Source: a virus
DNA: 44,674 nucleotides
Strand: one strand, 5' to 3'
IMG/VR virus record: IMGVR_UViG_3300017788_000045
Span: 1 to 44,674 of that record
Shown here in pieces: positions 15,457 to 23,902 of this stretch. The number at the start of each line of letters is the position of its first letter. The first letter of the stretch is position 1. Below the pieces are notes generated by a model. It ran no database searches, had not been told where the DNA came from, and saw nothing but the letters and a program-made list of their open reading frames with translations. The position numbers were made by a program, and so were the translations under genes.

Positions 15457-17154
15457 ATGTGGCTTTTAGGTATTAATGTAGGACACAATGGGGCTACAGC
15501 TCTGTTTCATAATGACGAATTGATTTTTTATATCGAGGAAGATAGATTATCGAGATTGAAATACGATGGAAATCCCTTTGCTGGCATGCTACTCGCCTAC
15601 GATTATACAGACAAAATAGACTATCTAATTTTATGTGCTACCAGAAATGCCTTTGGCATGGTACCATGGACCGGTGAGGATGCTTATACTTGTTTCATTA
15701 GAAAAATGCAGCCCGGCCATAATGTAGAAACGGTTAAACTAGGCGATGACCATCATTTAACTCATGCTTATACTGCTTTTTATAACAGTGGATTTAAAGA
15801 AGCGGCCGCATTGATTATCGACGGCGCAGGAAGCGGCTGTAGAGTGAGTCAAGAACTTATGCATCAGACTTGGGAAGTAGAATCTATTTGGAAGATGGCA
15901 TACCCTGCTGCACATCAGTGTATGTACAAAAACTATGGTACTAATCTAGTAGATAGTTTTTCTATACAAGAAGAGGAGTTTCCTATAGAAATTTCCGACA
16001 TGCACGGCATAACCAAAAGTTATGAAGCAGTTACGCAGTTTCTAGGTTTCCATGCTATCGAAGCAGGTAAGACTATGGGGTTAGCACCGTACGGTAAACC
16101 TAATCCGAATATCAAAATAAACGATGGTAGATTCAGCAACAGATCTTTTATCAAACCAAACTATCCTGCCGGAAGTTATATAAGATGCGATCTCGATCCG
16201 GAACTTTCTAAACTTAATGGGGATATTTCTTGGCACGACGATCCTGATCTAGTAGGAGACTTCAGAAAAGACATCGCATATGCAGTTCAAAAATCATCTG
16301 AAAAGCGAGTTTTTGATCTAATTAGTAAAACGATCGAAATAACAGGAATGAAAAAAATAGTCATGGCCGGAGGCTACGGACTGAACTGTGTGGCCAATTA
16401 TGAATATCTTAAAGAATTTCCAGATGTAGATTTTTATAACGAACCGATCGCTCACGACGGAGGAAACGTTATTGGAGCATGCCTTTATATCTATAGATTA
16501 GTTTCAGAAACATCTAATATCAGACCGCTGACCTCGTTGTATCTAGGTCCTGATAGAAGCAAAGATTATGATTCTATGGATACAGAGGGATTTGAGATAA
16601 AAGAATCAAATGCGGCAGAAGTAGCAAGGCTGATTGCAGACGGTAATATCGTATGCTTGTTCCAAGGTAGGTCTGAAGCAGGACCTCGAGCATTGGGCAA
16701 TAGAAGCATTTTGTACGATCCGTCGGTAATCAATGGCAAAGACATCGTTAATATAGTCAAGAAAAGAGAATGGTTCAGGCCGTTTGCCGGATCCTGTTTA
16801 GCAGAAAAAGCCAACGAATGGTTCGACCTACGAACTAAAAAAGAAACTCCATTTATGATGTATGCTGTCGATGTGCTGCCAGAAAAAAGAGATATCATTC
16901 CGGCGATCACTCATGTAGATGGAACCTGCAGAGTGCAAACAGTTGCAAGAGATCAAAACCCTCATTATTACGATCTCATCGATGAATTTGATAAGATCAA
17001 AGGAATCCCTATCCTGTTTAACACCAGTTTTAATCTAGCAGGTGATCCTTTGGTAGAAAAAATCAGTGAGGCAACCAATACACTCAAGAAATCAGATCTC
17101 AAGTATCTTTGGTTGCCTGAAGTAGGTAAATTACTGATTAAGAAAGAGGATTAA
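15457..17154 (+). CDS. Carbamoyltransferase, NodU/CmcH/TobZ family
   Basis: 565 residues, full family length. The ASKHA-type N-terminus 'GINVGHNGATALFHNDELIF' is followed by the metal-binding HHLTHA at 99-104, 'VMAGGYGLNCVANYEYL', 'GRSEAGPRALGNRSIL' around 405-416 and the C-terminal YrdC-like part with 'FRPFAGSCL'. Enzymes of this family carbamoylate a hydroxyl on sugars (NodU on Nod factors, TobZ on tobramycin) or other scaffolds (CmcH on cephems) from carbamoyl phosphate and ATP. AAGGAAA precedes the ATG. Its stop overlaps the stop of the convergent methyltransferase in a TTAA palindrome. NodU-type genes are known in T4-like cyanophages. Confidence 0.9.
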   Translation: MWLLGINVGHNGATALFHNDELIFYIEEDRLSRLKYDGNPFAGMLLAYDYTDKIDYLILCATRNAFGMVPWTGEDAYTCFIRKMQPGHNVETVKLGDDHHLTHAYTAFYNSGFKEAAALIIDGAGSGCRVSQELMHQTWEVESIWKMAYPAAHQCMYKNYGTNLVDSFSIQEEEFPIEISDMHGITKSYEAVTQFLGFHAIEAGKTMGLAPYGKPNPNIKINDGRFSNRSFIKPNYPAGSYIRCDLDPELSKLNGDISWHDDPDLVGDFRKDIAYAVQKSSEKRVFDLISKTIEITGMKKIVMAGGYGLNCVANYEYLKEFPDVDFYNEPIAHDGGNVIGACLYIYRLVSETSNIRPLTSLYLGPDRSKDYDSMDTEGFEIKESNAAEVARLIADGNIVCLFQGRSEAGPRALGNRSILYDPSVINGKDIVNIVKKREWFRPFAGSCLAEKANEWFDLRTKKETPFMMYAVDVLPEKRDIIPAITHVDGTCRVQTVARDQNPHYYDLIDEFDKIKGIPILFNTSFNLAGDPLVEKISEATNTLKKSDLKYLWLPEVGKLLIKKED

Positions 17155-17678
17155 CCTCTATACCACTCGCAGTAGAGCCTTACTACTTTACCATCAGATT
17201 CTATTTGGAAATTCTCCATACGGAAAAGATACAGATCAGCGAACCGTTTTAATTCTGCTTCGGACCAAGGATAGAAGTCGATCTGCTTACAGATGTCGTT
17301 TCCGTGATCTTGTCTTCCGGGATTGACCCTCCAGTAAATTCTGGATTTAGGTTTCAGCCAATCGCACACCGAAGTGATCTGTTTATGGATATCCAGTTCT
17401 GTGCCGAAATTGATACTACCGAGACAGGCAGCGACATCAAATCTACGATCTGCGACATAATCTTCGATGGTAGTTTTAATATCAGCCTCGTCAAACGCAG
17501 GATCTATTCCTATGACATTCTTTACCAAGCCCTTGAAAGGATTCTTTCCGCACCCAACGTCCAATAACCATTCGTCATCTTTGATTTTAGATGCTATAGT
17601 TTTTGGAGAACTGAATGCATAAACTCCAGCGGGGTTCCAATGATTTTTAAAATAATCATTAAGAAAATCTTGATTCAT
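17151..17678 (-). CDS. SAM-dependent methyltransferase, class I
   Basis: 175 residues. 'WLLDVGCGKNPFKG' is SAM motif I, 'VIGIDP' ends strand 2 with an acidic residue, 'FDVAACLGSINF' is motif post-II/III, and 'KSRIYWRVNPGRQD' lies after. The same block series appears in the gene just upstream on this strand, so they are paralogues. TAAGGAG precedes the ATG. Small size and lack of a substrate domain leave the target (sugar, small molecule or protein) open. Confidence 0.75.
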   Translation of the reverse strand: MNQDFLNDYFKNHWNPAGVYAFSSPKTIASKIKDDEWLLDVGCGKNPFKGLVKNVIGIDPAFDEADIKTTIEDYVADRRFDVAACLGSINFGTELDIHKQITSVCDWLKPKSRIYWRVNPGRQDHGNDICKQIDFYPWSEAELKRFADLYLFRMENFQIESDGKVVRLYCEWYRG

Positions 17679-17721
17679 TTTTGTTAGCTCCTTAAATTAT
17701 GGTAAAAAAATCAATCTGTAT

Positions 17722-18450
17722 TTATTTTTCATAAACGAAAAATAAACGATCGTTGTTGTCTTTTTTAAATGTCAGCAATTTCAACCCTAATCGTTTAGCG
17801 ATGTTGTTAGCATGTTCGAAATTCCACGGAAATATATCTATCCACGGTCCAGTTTTCCATTGTATTCCCGGATTGGCTCGAAGATAAATTTTGCCGCCGT
17901 CGGTTAACAGGTCTGTACACTTTTTAAGATTATTTTGAATATCGAGTATCTCATTGAAATTTATAGATCCTAAAGCCAGTATATGATCGTACTTTTCTTC
18001 TACAACATAATCTGCTATACTGACCATGTAATCTGCGCAGTTATTAAACGGATCGATCCCTACTAGATTTTCGATCCTATTTTTAAACTGATTATAACCG
18101 CAGCCTACATCTAGCACTGCTCGGGGATTCTGTTTATTGATTTCGTCGACTAGACTCCATCCCGAATACATGTATACGTCAGTGTTAGGGCGCCAGATTT
18201 CGGAAAAAAATCTAGCCATATAAAGATTATCCAATCTATCAGTGATTTCTTTCACCGACCCCGTAAATTCTATATGTAAATCTAACGGTTGTTCAACAGC
18301 AGCTTTGAATTTTTCGTATCTCGCCGGCGTCCACGGGAGGAAATCGATCCTGGTATCCGGACTTAATGTTTCAAGAACTGCGGAATATTTAGGTAAATTA
18401 AAGGCGGACTTTAAATTTTTTGTAATTAGTTGAAAAATTTTCGTATTCAT
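17722..18450 (-). CDS. SAM-dependent methyltransferase, paralogue with N-terminal extension
   Basis: 242 residues. The C-terminal 150 hold 'VLDVGCGYNQFKNRI', 'LVGIDPFNNCADY', 'YDHILALGSINFNEI' and 'GKIYLRANPG', matching the neighbouring methyltransferase block for block. The first 85 or so residues are an extra region ('TRIDFLPWTPARYEKFKAAV') without a motif I recognise. No Shine-Dalgarno is visible. It is transcribed toward its shorter paralogue across a 43-bp gap, forming a two-gene minus-strand unit between two plus-strand operons. Partner-type or sequential methylation is conceivable. Confidence 0.75.
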   Translation of the reverse strand: MNTKIFQLITKNLKSAFNLPKYSAVLETLSPDTRIDFLPWTPARYEKFKAAVEQPLDLHIEFTGSVKEITDRLDNLYMARFFSEIWRPNTDVYMYSGWSLVDEINKQNPRAVLDVGCGYNQFKNRIENLVGIDPFNNCADYMVSIADYVVEEKYDHILALGSINFNEILDIQNNLKKCTDLLTDGGKIYLRANPGIQWKTGPWIDIFPWNFEHANNIAKRLGLKLLTFKKDNNDRLFFVYEK

Positions 18451-18523
18451 AAGATTTTTTTTACTTTTGCTAAATAAATTTGTAAAAACGTAAAAAAAAT
18501 TAGTTCTTACAAATTTTTCAACT
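18428..18523. repeat. Nested inverted repeats in a divergent intergenic region
   Basis: A 13-bp perfect inverted repeat (18428-18440 with 18511-18523, core TTGAAAAATTT) encloses a 10-bp one (18476-18485 with 18507-18516, AAATTTGTAA). The outer left arm lies in the first codons of the minus-strand methyltransferase. The area is very A+T rich, which raises the chance of accidental palindromes. Confidence 0.5.
18469..18476 (+). promoter_or_regulatory. Late promoter GCTAAATA
   Basis: Same octamer as before the sheath gene, 61 nt upstream of the ATG at 18538. The leader has no clear Shine-Dalgarno and contains part of the nested inverted repeats. Likely promoter of the sulfotransferase-like/TctA/TctC/oxygenase operon. 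Confidence 0.55.
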
Positions 18524-18537
18524 GTATTTAATCACTT

Positions 18538-19119
18538 ATGCTACCAAATAAAATATTCATGATAGGAGCTCCGGGCAGTAGGTGGAGCGGAATCGCGCAA
18601 AATATCGAGGACAATATACCTGGTTTTAACGTCAGCGATAGAACTCAACAACGTCAATATTCACATCACGCATTTTCTGGACATCTAGGAATTTACTTCG
18701 GAACAGGATGGGAAAATGACACTAGCCTAGATCAAGAAAATCTCGATCTCGGATTTGAGAATGTCAACGGAACTAGGATATTGAAAAGCCATGAGTGGGC
18801 CTATCAATTAGACGAAATCAAACAACGCTACCCCGATGATTGGATCATGCTGGTTTATAGACCGGAAATGAGTTGTTATAGTTGGTGGCACGAAGCTGGC
18901 GGATTTACTATCAAGTATCCAGATTATCGTCCCTATTATCAAGACAGCGTAAAGATGCTTAACGAAATTATGAGGATGAATCAATCAATATTTAAATTCT
19001 CACAAAAACATAATCTCGTGTGGCAACACATATCCGCTGATTGGATCGAAGAGAATTTCGGTAAACGCATAGAGCCATCCGTGAAACTCCCAGACACGTT
19101 AGTTACTCTGTTGAAATAA
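18538..19119 (+). CDS. Sulfotransferase-like P-loop protein (GAPGSRWSG type)
   Basis: 193 residues. 'IFMIGAPGSRWSGIAQNI' is a strand-loop-helix resembling the PAPS-binding loop, and 'DWIMLVYRPEMSCYSWWHEA' could be the second motif with Arg and Ser in the 3'-phosphate position. I recall proteins with this GAPGSRWSG start from marine T4-like phages, usually unassigned. Its stop codon shares a base with the TctA start (TAATG), so it is co-translated with the transporter. Enzymatic activity is inference. Confidence 0.5.
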   Translation: MLPNKIFMIGAPGSRWSGIAQNIEDNIPGFNVSDRTQQRQYSHHAFSGHLGIYFGTGWENDTSLDQENLDLGFENVNGTRILKSHEWAYQLDEIKQRYPDDWIMLVYRPEMSCYSWWHEAGGFTIKYPDYRPYYQDSVKMLNEIMRMNQSIFKFSQKHNLVWQHISADWIEENFGKRIEPSVKLPDTLVTLLK

Positions 19120-20555
19120 TGGAATATATAATCTGGTTAATGTTAGGAACTGTATATGGTACTATAGTGGGAGTCATTCCTGTCGCAGGAGCCACGATCG
19201 GCCTATTGGCTGTTTTTGGAATGATCGATAGCTTTCTAGGAAATCCCTATCTGGGTGTTGTTTTCATGACTGCTTTTCTTGGAGCGGTTAGCAGCAGCGA
19301 TAGCTTCACCAGCATACTAACTGGAATACCGGGTTCAGGAAGCACCGCGGCATCGATTATTGACGGATACCCAATGGCAAGGAACGGTCAGGGTGCCAGG
19401 GCCGTAGGTATCGCATTGATGGATTCTACTGTTAATGGTTTGTTTTGGGGGTTGTTAGCATTTGGCCTCATGCCATTTTACAGCAAATTAATTCTATTTT
19501 TTGGTATACCAGAATTTGCAGCTTTAATGTTATTAAGTCTTGCATGTGTAGGATTTATCACTGTTAAAAATCCCATGTTGAGCATCGCAAGTGTAGCTTT
19601 GGGTTTATTTCTCGGAATGATAGGTCAGGATCCCGGAACCGGCGCATATAGATTTACTTTTGGTTGGGATTATCTCGCTGCCGGTATACAAATCGTTCCG
19701 ATCATTGCAGGCCTGTTTGCTGTTCCAGAGATCATAGACTGCCTACGGGGAAAAATGAAAAAACCACCCCCTATGGTCGACTATTGGTCACAGTTAAAAC
19801 AAGGCTTTAGCGATTGCTGGCAACATCGACGTGATATGATGAGAGGCGGTGTGATAGGATTTTTTACAGGGATACTTCCCGGTATAGGCGGTAGTGCAGG
19901 GGATATGATGGCCTACGGTGCCACTGTGGCAAAGCACCCAAAAGAACAGTTTGGTAACGGAAATGTAAAAGGCCTTATTGGCTGCGAAGGGGCCAACAAT
20001 GCACAAAAGCCTGCAAGTTTAATTCCGACAATATTGTTTGGAATTCCTGGAGCACCATTCGCTGCGATAATGATGGCGGTATGTATAATGTTAGGGCTTG
20101 AATTAGGAACTCCGTCTCTGCTAGAAGATCAAAAATTTATGTGGGCTATTGCTGGTGGTTTTTTAATCAGTACTGTAATAAGTTTTATAATTTGTATATT
20201 CATTGCCCGATGGATAGTAAAGATTTTAGAAATTCCCACATGGATCTATGCGGCTGTAATTTCAACTGTGGTCGTTTGGAGCAGTTTTCAATATTCCGGA
20301 ACTATCAATGATTTATATATTTTGGTTGTTTGTGGAATTATTGGTTTTTTTGCCAAACAAATCGGATTAAGCAGACCGGCGATTTTATTAGCTTATGTGG
20401 TTGCAGAAAAATTTGAAAACTATACACAACAAAGTTTTACTCTATATACCTGGAGTGAAATCTTATCGAGGCCGCTGACACTGGCCTTGTTGATTGTTTC
20501 TATATTAATAGTGATCAACAGCGTAAGAAAATTTAATGGTATAAACTTTAATTAG
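19119..20555 (+). CDS. tctA: TctA-family permease, tripartite tricarboxylate transporter
   Basis: 478 residues, close to the usual length of about 500 for TctA. The protein is almost wholly hydrophobic, with roughly ten to twelve membrane spans. Hallmarks: 'GTVYGTIVGVIPVAGATIG' near the N-terminus, 'SILTGIPGSGSTAASIIDGY', the internal repeat 'GVIGFFTGILPGIGGSAGDM' near 245-264, and 'PTILFGIPGAPFAAIMM'. TctA is the large inner-membrane subunit that moves carboxylates such as citrate, driven by ion gradients, with TctB and the periplasmic binder TctC. A TctC-like gene follows after 8 bases; no TctB is present. It looks intact, not decayed. Substrate cannot be read from sequence. Confidence 0.9.
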   Translation: MEYIIWLMLGTVYGTIVGVIPVAGATIGLLAVFGMIDSFLGNPYLGVVFMTAFLGAVSSSDSFTSILTGIPGSGSTAASIIDGYPMARNGQGARAVGIALMDSTVNGLFWGLLAFGLMPFYSKLILFFGIPEFAALMLLSLACVGFITVKNPMLSIASVALGLFLGMIGQDPGTGAYRFTFGWDYLAAGIQIVPIIAGLFAVPEIIDCLRGKMKKPPPMVDYWSQLKQGFSDCWQHRRDMMRGGVIGFFTGILPGIGGSAGDMMAYGATVAKHPKEQFGNGNVKGLIGCEGANNAQKPASLIPTILFGIPGAPFAAIMMAVCIMLGLELGTPSLLEDQKFMWAIAGGFLISTVISFIICIFIARWIVKILEIPTWIYAAVISTVVVWSSFQYSGTINDLYILVVCGIIGFFAKQIGLSRPAILLAYVVAEKFENYTQQSFTLYTWSEILSRPLTLALLIVSILIVINSVRKFNGINFN

Positions 20556-20563
20556 GAGATGTC

Positions 20564-21619
20564 ATGAAAAAAATATTAATAGCATTTTTGCTATCTTTAA
20601 ATTTACCAGCACTTGCTGAATTTAGAATGATAGTACCACAAGCAGCGGGCAACGGAACTGCTGTTTGGGCAGATATCATAGCCAGACATTTAGAAAAACA
20701 GTTAGGCGAAAAAATAGTTATACAACATATTCCGGGAGCCAAAGATATCTCCGGTTTCAATGAATTTCATAACAAATTAAGATTTGATGAAAAGACAATC
20801 ATGGTCAGTCATGGCGGCAACGGGATAGGCTATCTGGTGGATCGCGTTGATTATGATTATAAACACTATGATTCCATCGGAATGATGAATCTCAATATCG
20901 TGGTCGGCAAAAAGAAAGGCGCAGAAATGCAAGGACAGAAAGCCAGGATAGCAGGTAGCAGCGGACAAGAAACAGACGGAATGGCTATTGCGCTATTACT
21001 CTGCGGCAATTTACCGACTATGCAGACCTATTTAGATTGTTGGAATCAAAATGCTATTTGGGTGAACGGAGTTAAAGGCAGCGAACGAAGACTGGGGTTT
21101 ATGAGAGGCGAATTTAACGTTGCTCGCGAATCGGTCGTAGCATGGTTTAAACACTACACAAGCCCAGAAAGCAATGCAGAAATTTGGTTCCATCACGGCG
21201 TCTATGATCTTAATACCAGGCGGCAAAATGAAGATCCTAATTTTCCTCGAGGATACCGATTTGAAACACAGTTTAAAAACGTGCATGGAGTAGATCCAAA
21301 AGGTCCCCTATACGATGCCTATACATTAAGTAGGAATTTCAGAGATGTTCTACAAAAGGCACTATGGGTTAACAAAGGCAATCCTAACACAGAAAGACTT
21401 CGAGCCGCTCTAACTAAAATGATCACGGATCCCGAAGCAGCCGCTGCACTGGAAAAAGACACCGGCAAATATGAATGGATTATAGGCGATGCTGGAAACC
21501 AAGTAGTTGATCGTATACGCCGTAATATAACCGAACAAAAACTTAAAGACATGGTTTGGTGGCACGAAAACGCCTATAAATTCCCCAGCGTATACAAGCC
21601 GGAGTTGATAATCAAGTAA
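20564..21619 (+). CDS. tctC: TctC/Bug-family periplasmic solute-binding protein
   Basis: 351 residues. A signal peptide 'MKKILIAFLLSLNLPALA' precedes a predicted cleavage after ALA at residue 18, so the product should be exported to the periplasm. The mature start 'FRMIVPQAAGNGTAVWADII' followed by 'LGEKIVIQHIPGA' follows the TctC/Bug pattern (P-x-A-x-G-x-x-D, then VVxNxPGA). The usual Asp after the Gly-rich loop is replaced, so ligand preference may differ. AGGAG precedes the ATG. Pairing with TctA supports function as a binding-protein-dependent carboxylate importer placed in the host envelope during infection. Confidence 0.8.
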   Translation: MKKILIAFLLSLNLPALAEFRMIVPQAAGNGTAVWADIIARHLEKQLGEKIVIQHIPGAKDISGFNEFHNKLRFDEKTIMVSHGGNGIGYLVDRVDYDYKHYDSIGMMNLNIVVGKKKGAEMQGQKARIAGSSGQETDGMAIALLLCGNLPTMQTYLDCWNQNAIWVNGVKGSERRLGFMRGEFNVARESVVAWFKHYTSPESNAEIWFHHGVYDLNTRRQNEDPNFPRGYRFETQFKNVHGVDPKGPLYDAYTLSRNFRDVLQKALWVNKGNPNTERLRAALTKMITDPEAAAALEKDTGKYEWIIGDAGNQVVDRIRRNITEQKLKDMVWWHENAYKFPSVYKPELIIK

Positions 21620-21641
21620 TCGATCGCAAATAAGTATATGC

Positions 21642-22250
21642 ATGATCATCGATTATAACAAAGGAATACACCCAGATAGCGGCAAAACTTACACAGTCCA
21701 TAAAGATCTCATCACTGTACCTTTTTGGACGGAAGAATTTTGCCGCGGTCTGATCGATTTAGCAGAATTTCACGATCATAGATTCCACTCTCATGAACAA
21801 AAAGATGAGGATTTAGGCTATAACGCTCTGTATTTCTCTCACATTAGCCAATATCTATTCGAAGATTATGTCCAGCACTACGTTCGAGATCTAATTCCCG
21901 TAATCAAAGAAGTTTGGCCCTACGCGAGAATTCCGGGATGGCAAAGTCCGTTTATATTAAAGTACCATAAGAACGGAAAGCGGCATCTAAATCCACATCA
22001 TGATTTAAGTGCGATTAGCTGGAATATCAAATTAAACGATGGGTATCAGGGAGCTTGTTTAGAATTCCCTAGGCAAGAATTCAACAATAAAGAAACTCCC
22101 GTAGGGCATCTGCTCATGTGGCCGTCGACTATCACGCATTATCATCAGGTACCCCCTATAGAGCAGGGAACAAAATATTCAGTCACTGGCTGGACATGGC
22201 CATCGGGGGCAGCCGAATGGCACGGAATTAAAAATATTTTTACGGATTAA
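21642..22250 (+). CDS. 2OG-Fe(II) oxygenase, procollagen-lysyl/prolyl-hydroxylase-like
   Basis: 202 residues. 'NPHHDLSAISWNIKLNDGYQ' gives H119 and D121, then 'GACLEFPRQ', 'GHLLMWPSTITHYHQVPPI' with H168 and K178 in 'GTKYSVTGWTW'. This is the lysyl/prolyl-hydroxylase-type layout with Lys as probable 2OG ligand. It lies 22 bases after the TctC gene, in the same apparent operon as the transporter. Substrate unknown. Confidence 0.8.
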   Translation: MIIDYNKGIHPDSGKTYTVHKDLITVPFWTEEFCRGLIDLAEFHDHRFHSHEQKDEDLGYNALYFSHISQYLFEDYVQHYVRDLIPVIKEVWPYARIPGWQSPFILKYHKNGKRHLNPHHDLSAISWNIKLNDGYQGACLEFPRQEFNNKETPVGHLLMWPSTITHYHQVPPIEQGTKYSVTGWTWPSGAAEWHGIKNIFTD

Positions 22251-22253
22251 AAA

Positions 22254-22904
22254 ATGTACAATCATATATTTCCTATCACATATATCCAGGCCAACATATC
22301 TTTAGAATTAGATATGGCTGAAATTGAAAACATATTAAAAGATTTAGAAAAAGATTACAAAGATCCAAGATTAATTGAAAATAAAGCTGGAAACAAAATG
22401 ACTTTTGATAAGCTGTTGTTGACCGACAGATATAAAAACAGTCAACTAACAAAAATCATAACGAAATATCTAAACCAATACAGATATGATATACTGGGCG
22501 TCGAAGATAATGATCTTGAAATAACCGAAAGCTGGGTAAATTTTTGTCAACCGGGCGCCGGACATCATATGCATAATCATTTTAATTCTGTGTTAAGCGG
22601 AACATTTTATTTAGACATAGAAGAAGAGCGCGGTGGAGAAGTTGTTATCGTAGATAACAGGTCCAAGGGAACGATTCATCACCGAGGAATTCCAAATTAT
22701 CATAACGTTACAGAAATTTTTGTTTCTCCTAAAAAATTTGATCTTTTAATTTTTCCTTCATATATGTATCATTGGGTTACTCCTAACCTGGGAGAAAAAA
22801 ATAGGAAAAGTCTAGCCTTTAATAGTTTTTATAATAAACCTATCAGTTCGGATCCCATAGGTTATAGCTGCACTGGGTTAAATTTTACTTTGAACCAGCC
22901 ATGA
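22254..22904 (+). CDS. 2OG-Fe(II) oxygenase-like protein
   Basis: 216 residues, TIGR02466-like. 'SWVNFCQPGAGHHMHNHFNS' holds H107 and H109, then 'LSGTFYLDI', 'FDLLIFPSYMYHWVTPN' with H173, and R184 in 'KNRKSLAFNSF'. It begins 3 bases after the preceding stop and overlaps the luciferase-like gene by 4 bases (ATGA). The run of His before the HxH is a local peculiarity. Confidence 0.8.
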   Translation: MYNHIFPITYIQANISLELDMAEIENILKDLEKDYKDPRLIENKAGNKMTFDKLLLTDRYKNSQLTKIITKYLNQYRYDILGVEDNDLEITESWVNFCQPGAGHHMHNHFNSVLSGTFYLDIEEERGGEVVIVDNRSKGTIHHRGIPNYHNVTEIFVSPKKFDLLIFPSYMYHWVTPNLGEKNRKSLAFNSFYNKPISSDPIGYSCTGLNFTLNQP

Positions 22905-23902
22905 AATTATCTATATTAGATCAGTCTATCGTCAATGATTCGATCCCCCAAAGTCAAGCTATTATCGAATCGATCGAAATGGCTAAGAATTGCGAAAGAT
23001 TAGGCTATTATAGATACTGGGTATCTGAACATCACAATAGTCCTACAGTCGCCGGAACTGCTCCGGAAATCCTAGTTTCGGCTATTGCAGCGTCTACAAA
23101 AAAAATAAGAGTAGGTAGCGCAGGAGTATTGCTGCATTTTTATAGCCCTTATAAAGTAGCAGAGCAATTTTCGGTGATAGAATCCTTCGCTCCAGATAGG
23201 ATAGATCTGGGGGTAGGCCGAGCTCCCGGTGCAGACGGATTATCAGCAAGAGCTATCAACGAAAATTTCGATCCGTCTAGCGATTATAAAATGAAAATTA
23301 GAGAACTACTGCATTGGTTAGATGGAATACCGCTGCCAGAAGACCATATACACGGCCACGGAATGATCACTGCGAATCCTTTAGGATATTCGAGCCCAGA
23401 ACTATGGTTGTTAGGCAGCAGCGTAGAAAGTGCGACCATCGCCGCAGAGCTAGGATTACCTTATTCATTCGCTCATTTTTTCAATGACGGCGCAGGAATG
23501 CCGGAAGCATTAGACATATATAGAAATGAATATATCTCTAGCAAAAGATTTCCTACTCCGAAATTGAACGTCTGTATTTCCTGCATAGCAGCTGACAGCT
23601 ATGAAAAAGCTCTATGGTTGAATTCTACGAGAAATCATTGGAGAACACAGTTCGAAAACGGCATGCGTACAGCACTGAAGCACCCCGATGAGCTAATAAA
23701 TTACAATTATAGCGACGAAGAAAAAGAAAAAATCGATGAATGGAATTCTAATGCGATTATCGGAACCGTAGATCAGATCGAATTTAGATTAAAAGAGTTA
23801 TCTCTAAAATTCGACATAACAGAATTCGTATTAAATACTTGGACATATGATCTCAAAGATCGATTCGATTCTTATTTTTTGATGTCAAGATTGATAACAT
23901 GA
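22901..23902 (+). CDS. Luciferase-like (LLM) flavin-dependent monooxygenase
   Basis: 333 residues, normal length for the class. The N-terminus 'MKLSILDQSIVNDSIPQSQA' and 'YWVSEHHNSPTVAGTAPEIL' are characteristic of the LLM subgroup near YhbW/MsnO8. 'KIRVGSAGVLLHFYSPYKVA' and 'RIDLGVGRAPGADG' complete the TIM-barrel FMN site. These enzymes use reduced FMN and O2 to oxidise organic substrates; true light emission is limited to LuxA/LuxB and is not implied. It overlaps an oxygenase on each side by 4 bases, so three oxidative enzymes are co-translated. No dedicated flavin reductase is nearby. Confidence 0.85.
   Translation: MKLSILDQSIVNDSIPQSQAIIESIEMAKNCERLGYYRYWVSEHHNSPTVAGTAPEILVSAIAASTKKIRVGSAGVLLHFYSPYKVAEQFSVIESFAPDRIDLGVGRAPGADGLSARAINENFDPSSDYKMKIRELLHWLDGIPLPEDHIHGHGMITANPLGYSSPELWLLGSSVESATIAAELGLPYSFAHFFNDGAGMPEALDIYRNEYISSKRFPTPKLNVCISCIAADSYEKALWLNSTRNHWRTQFENGMRTALKHPDELINYNYSDEEKEKIDEWNSNAIIGTVDQIEFRLKELSLKFDITEFVLNTWTYDLKDRFDSYFLMSRLIT

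Noticed and set aside
22901-23902. True bioluminescence (lux) gene
   Set aside because: Motifs fit the broad LLM/YhbW-MsnO8 group; there is no LuxA/LuxB pair and no aldehyde-supply genes.
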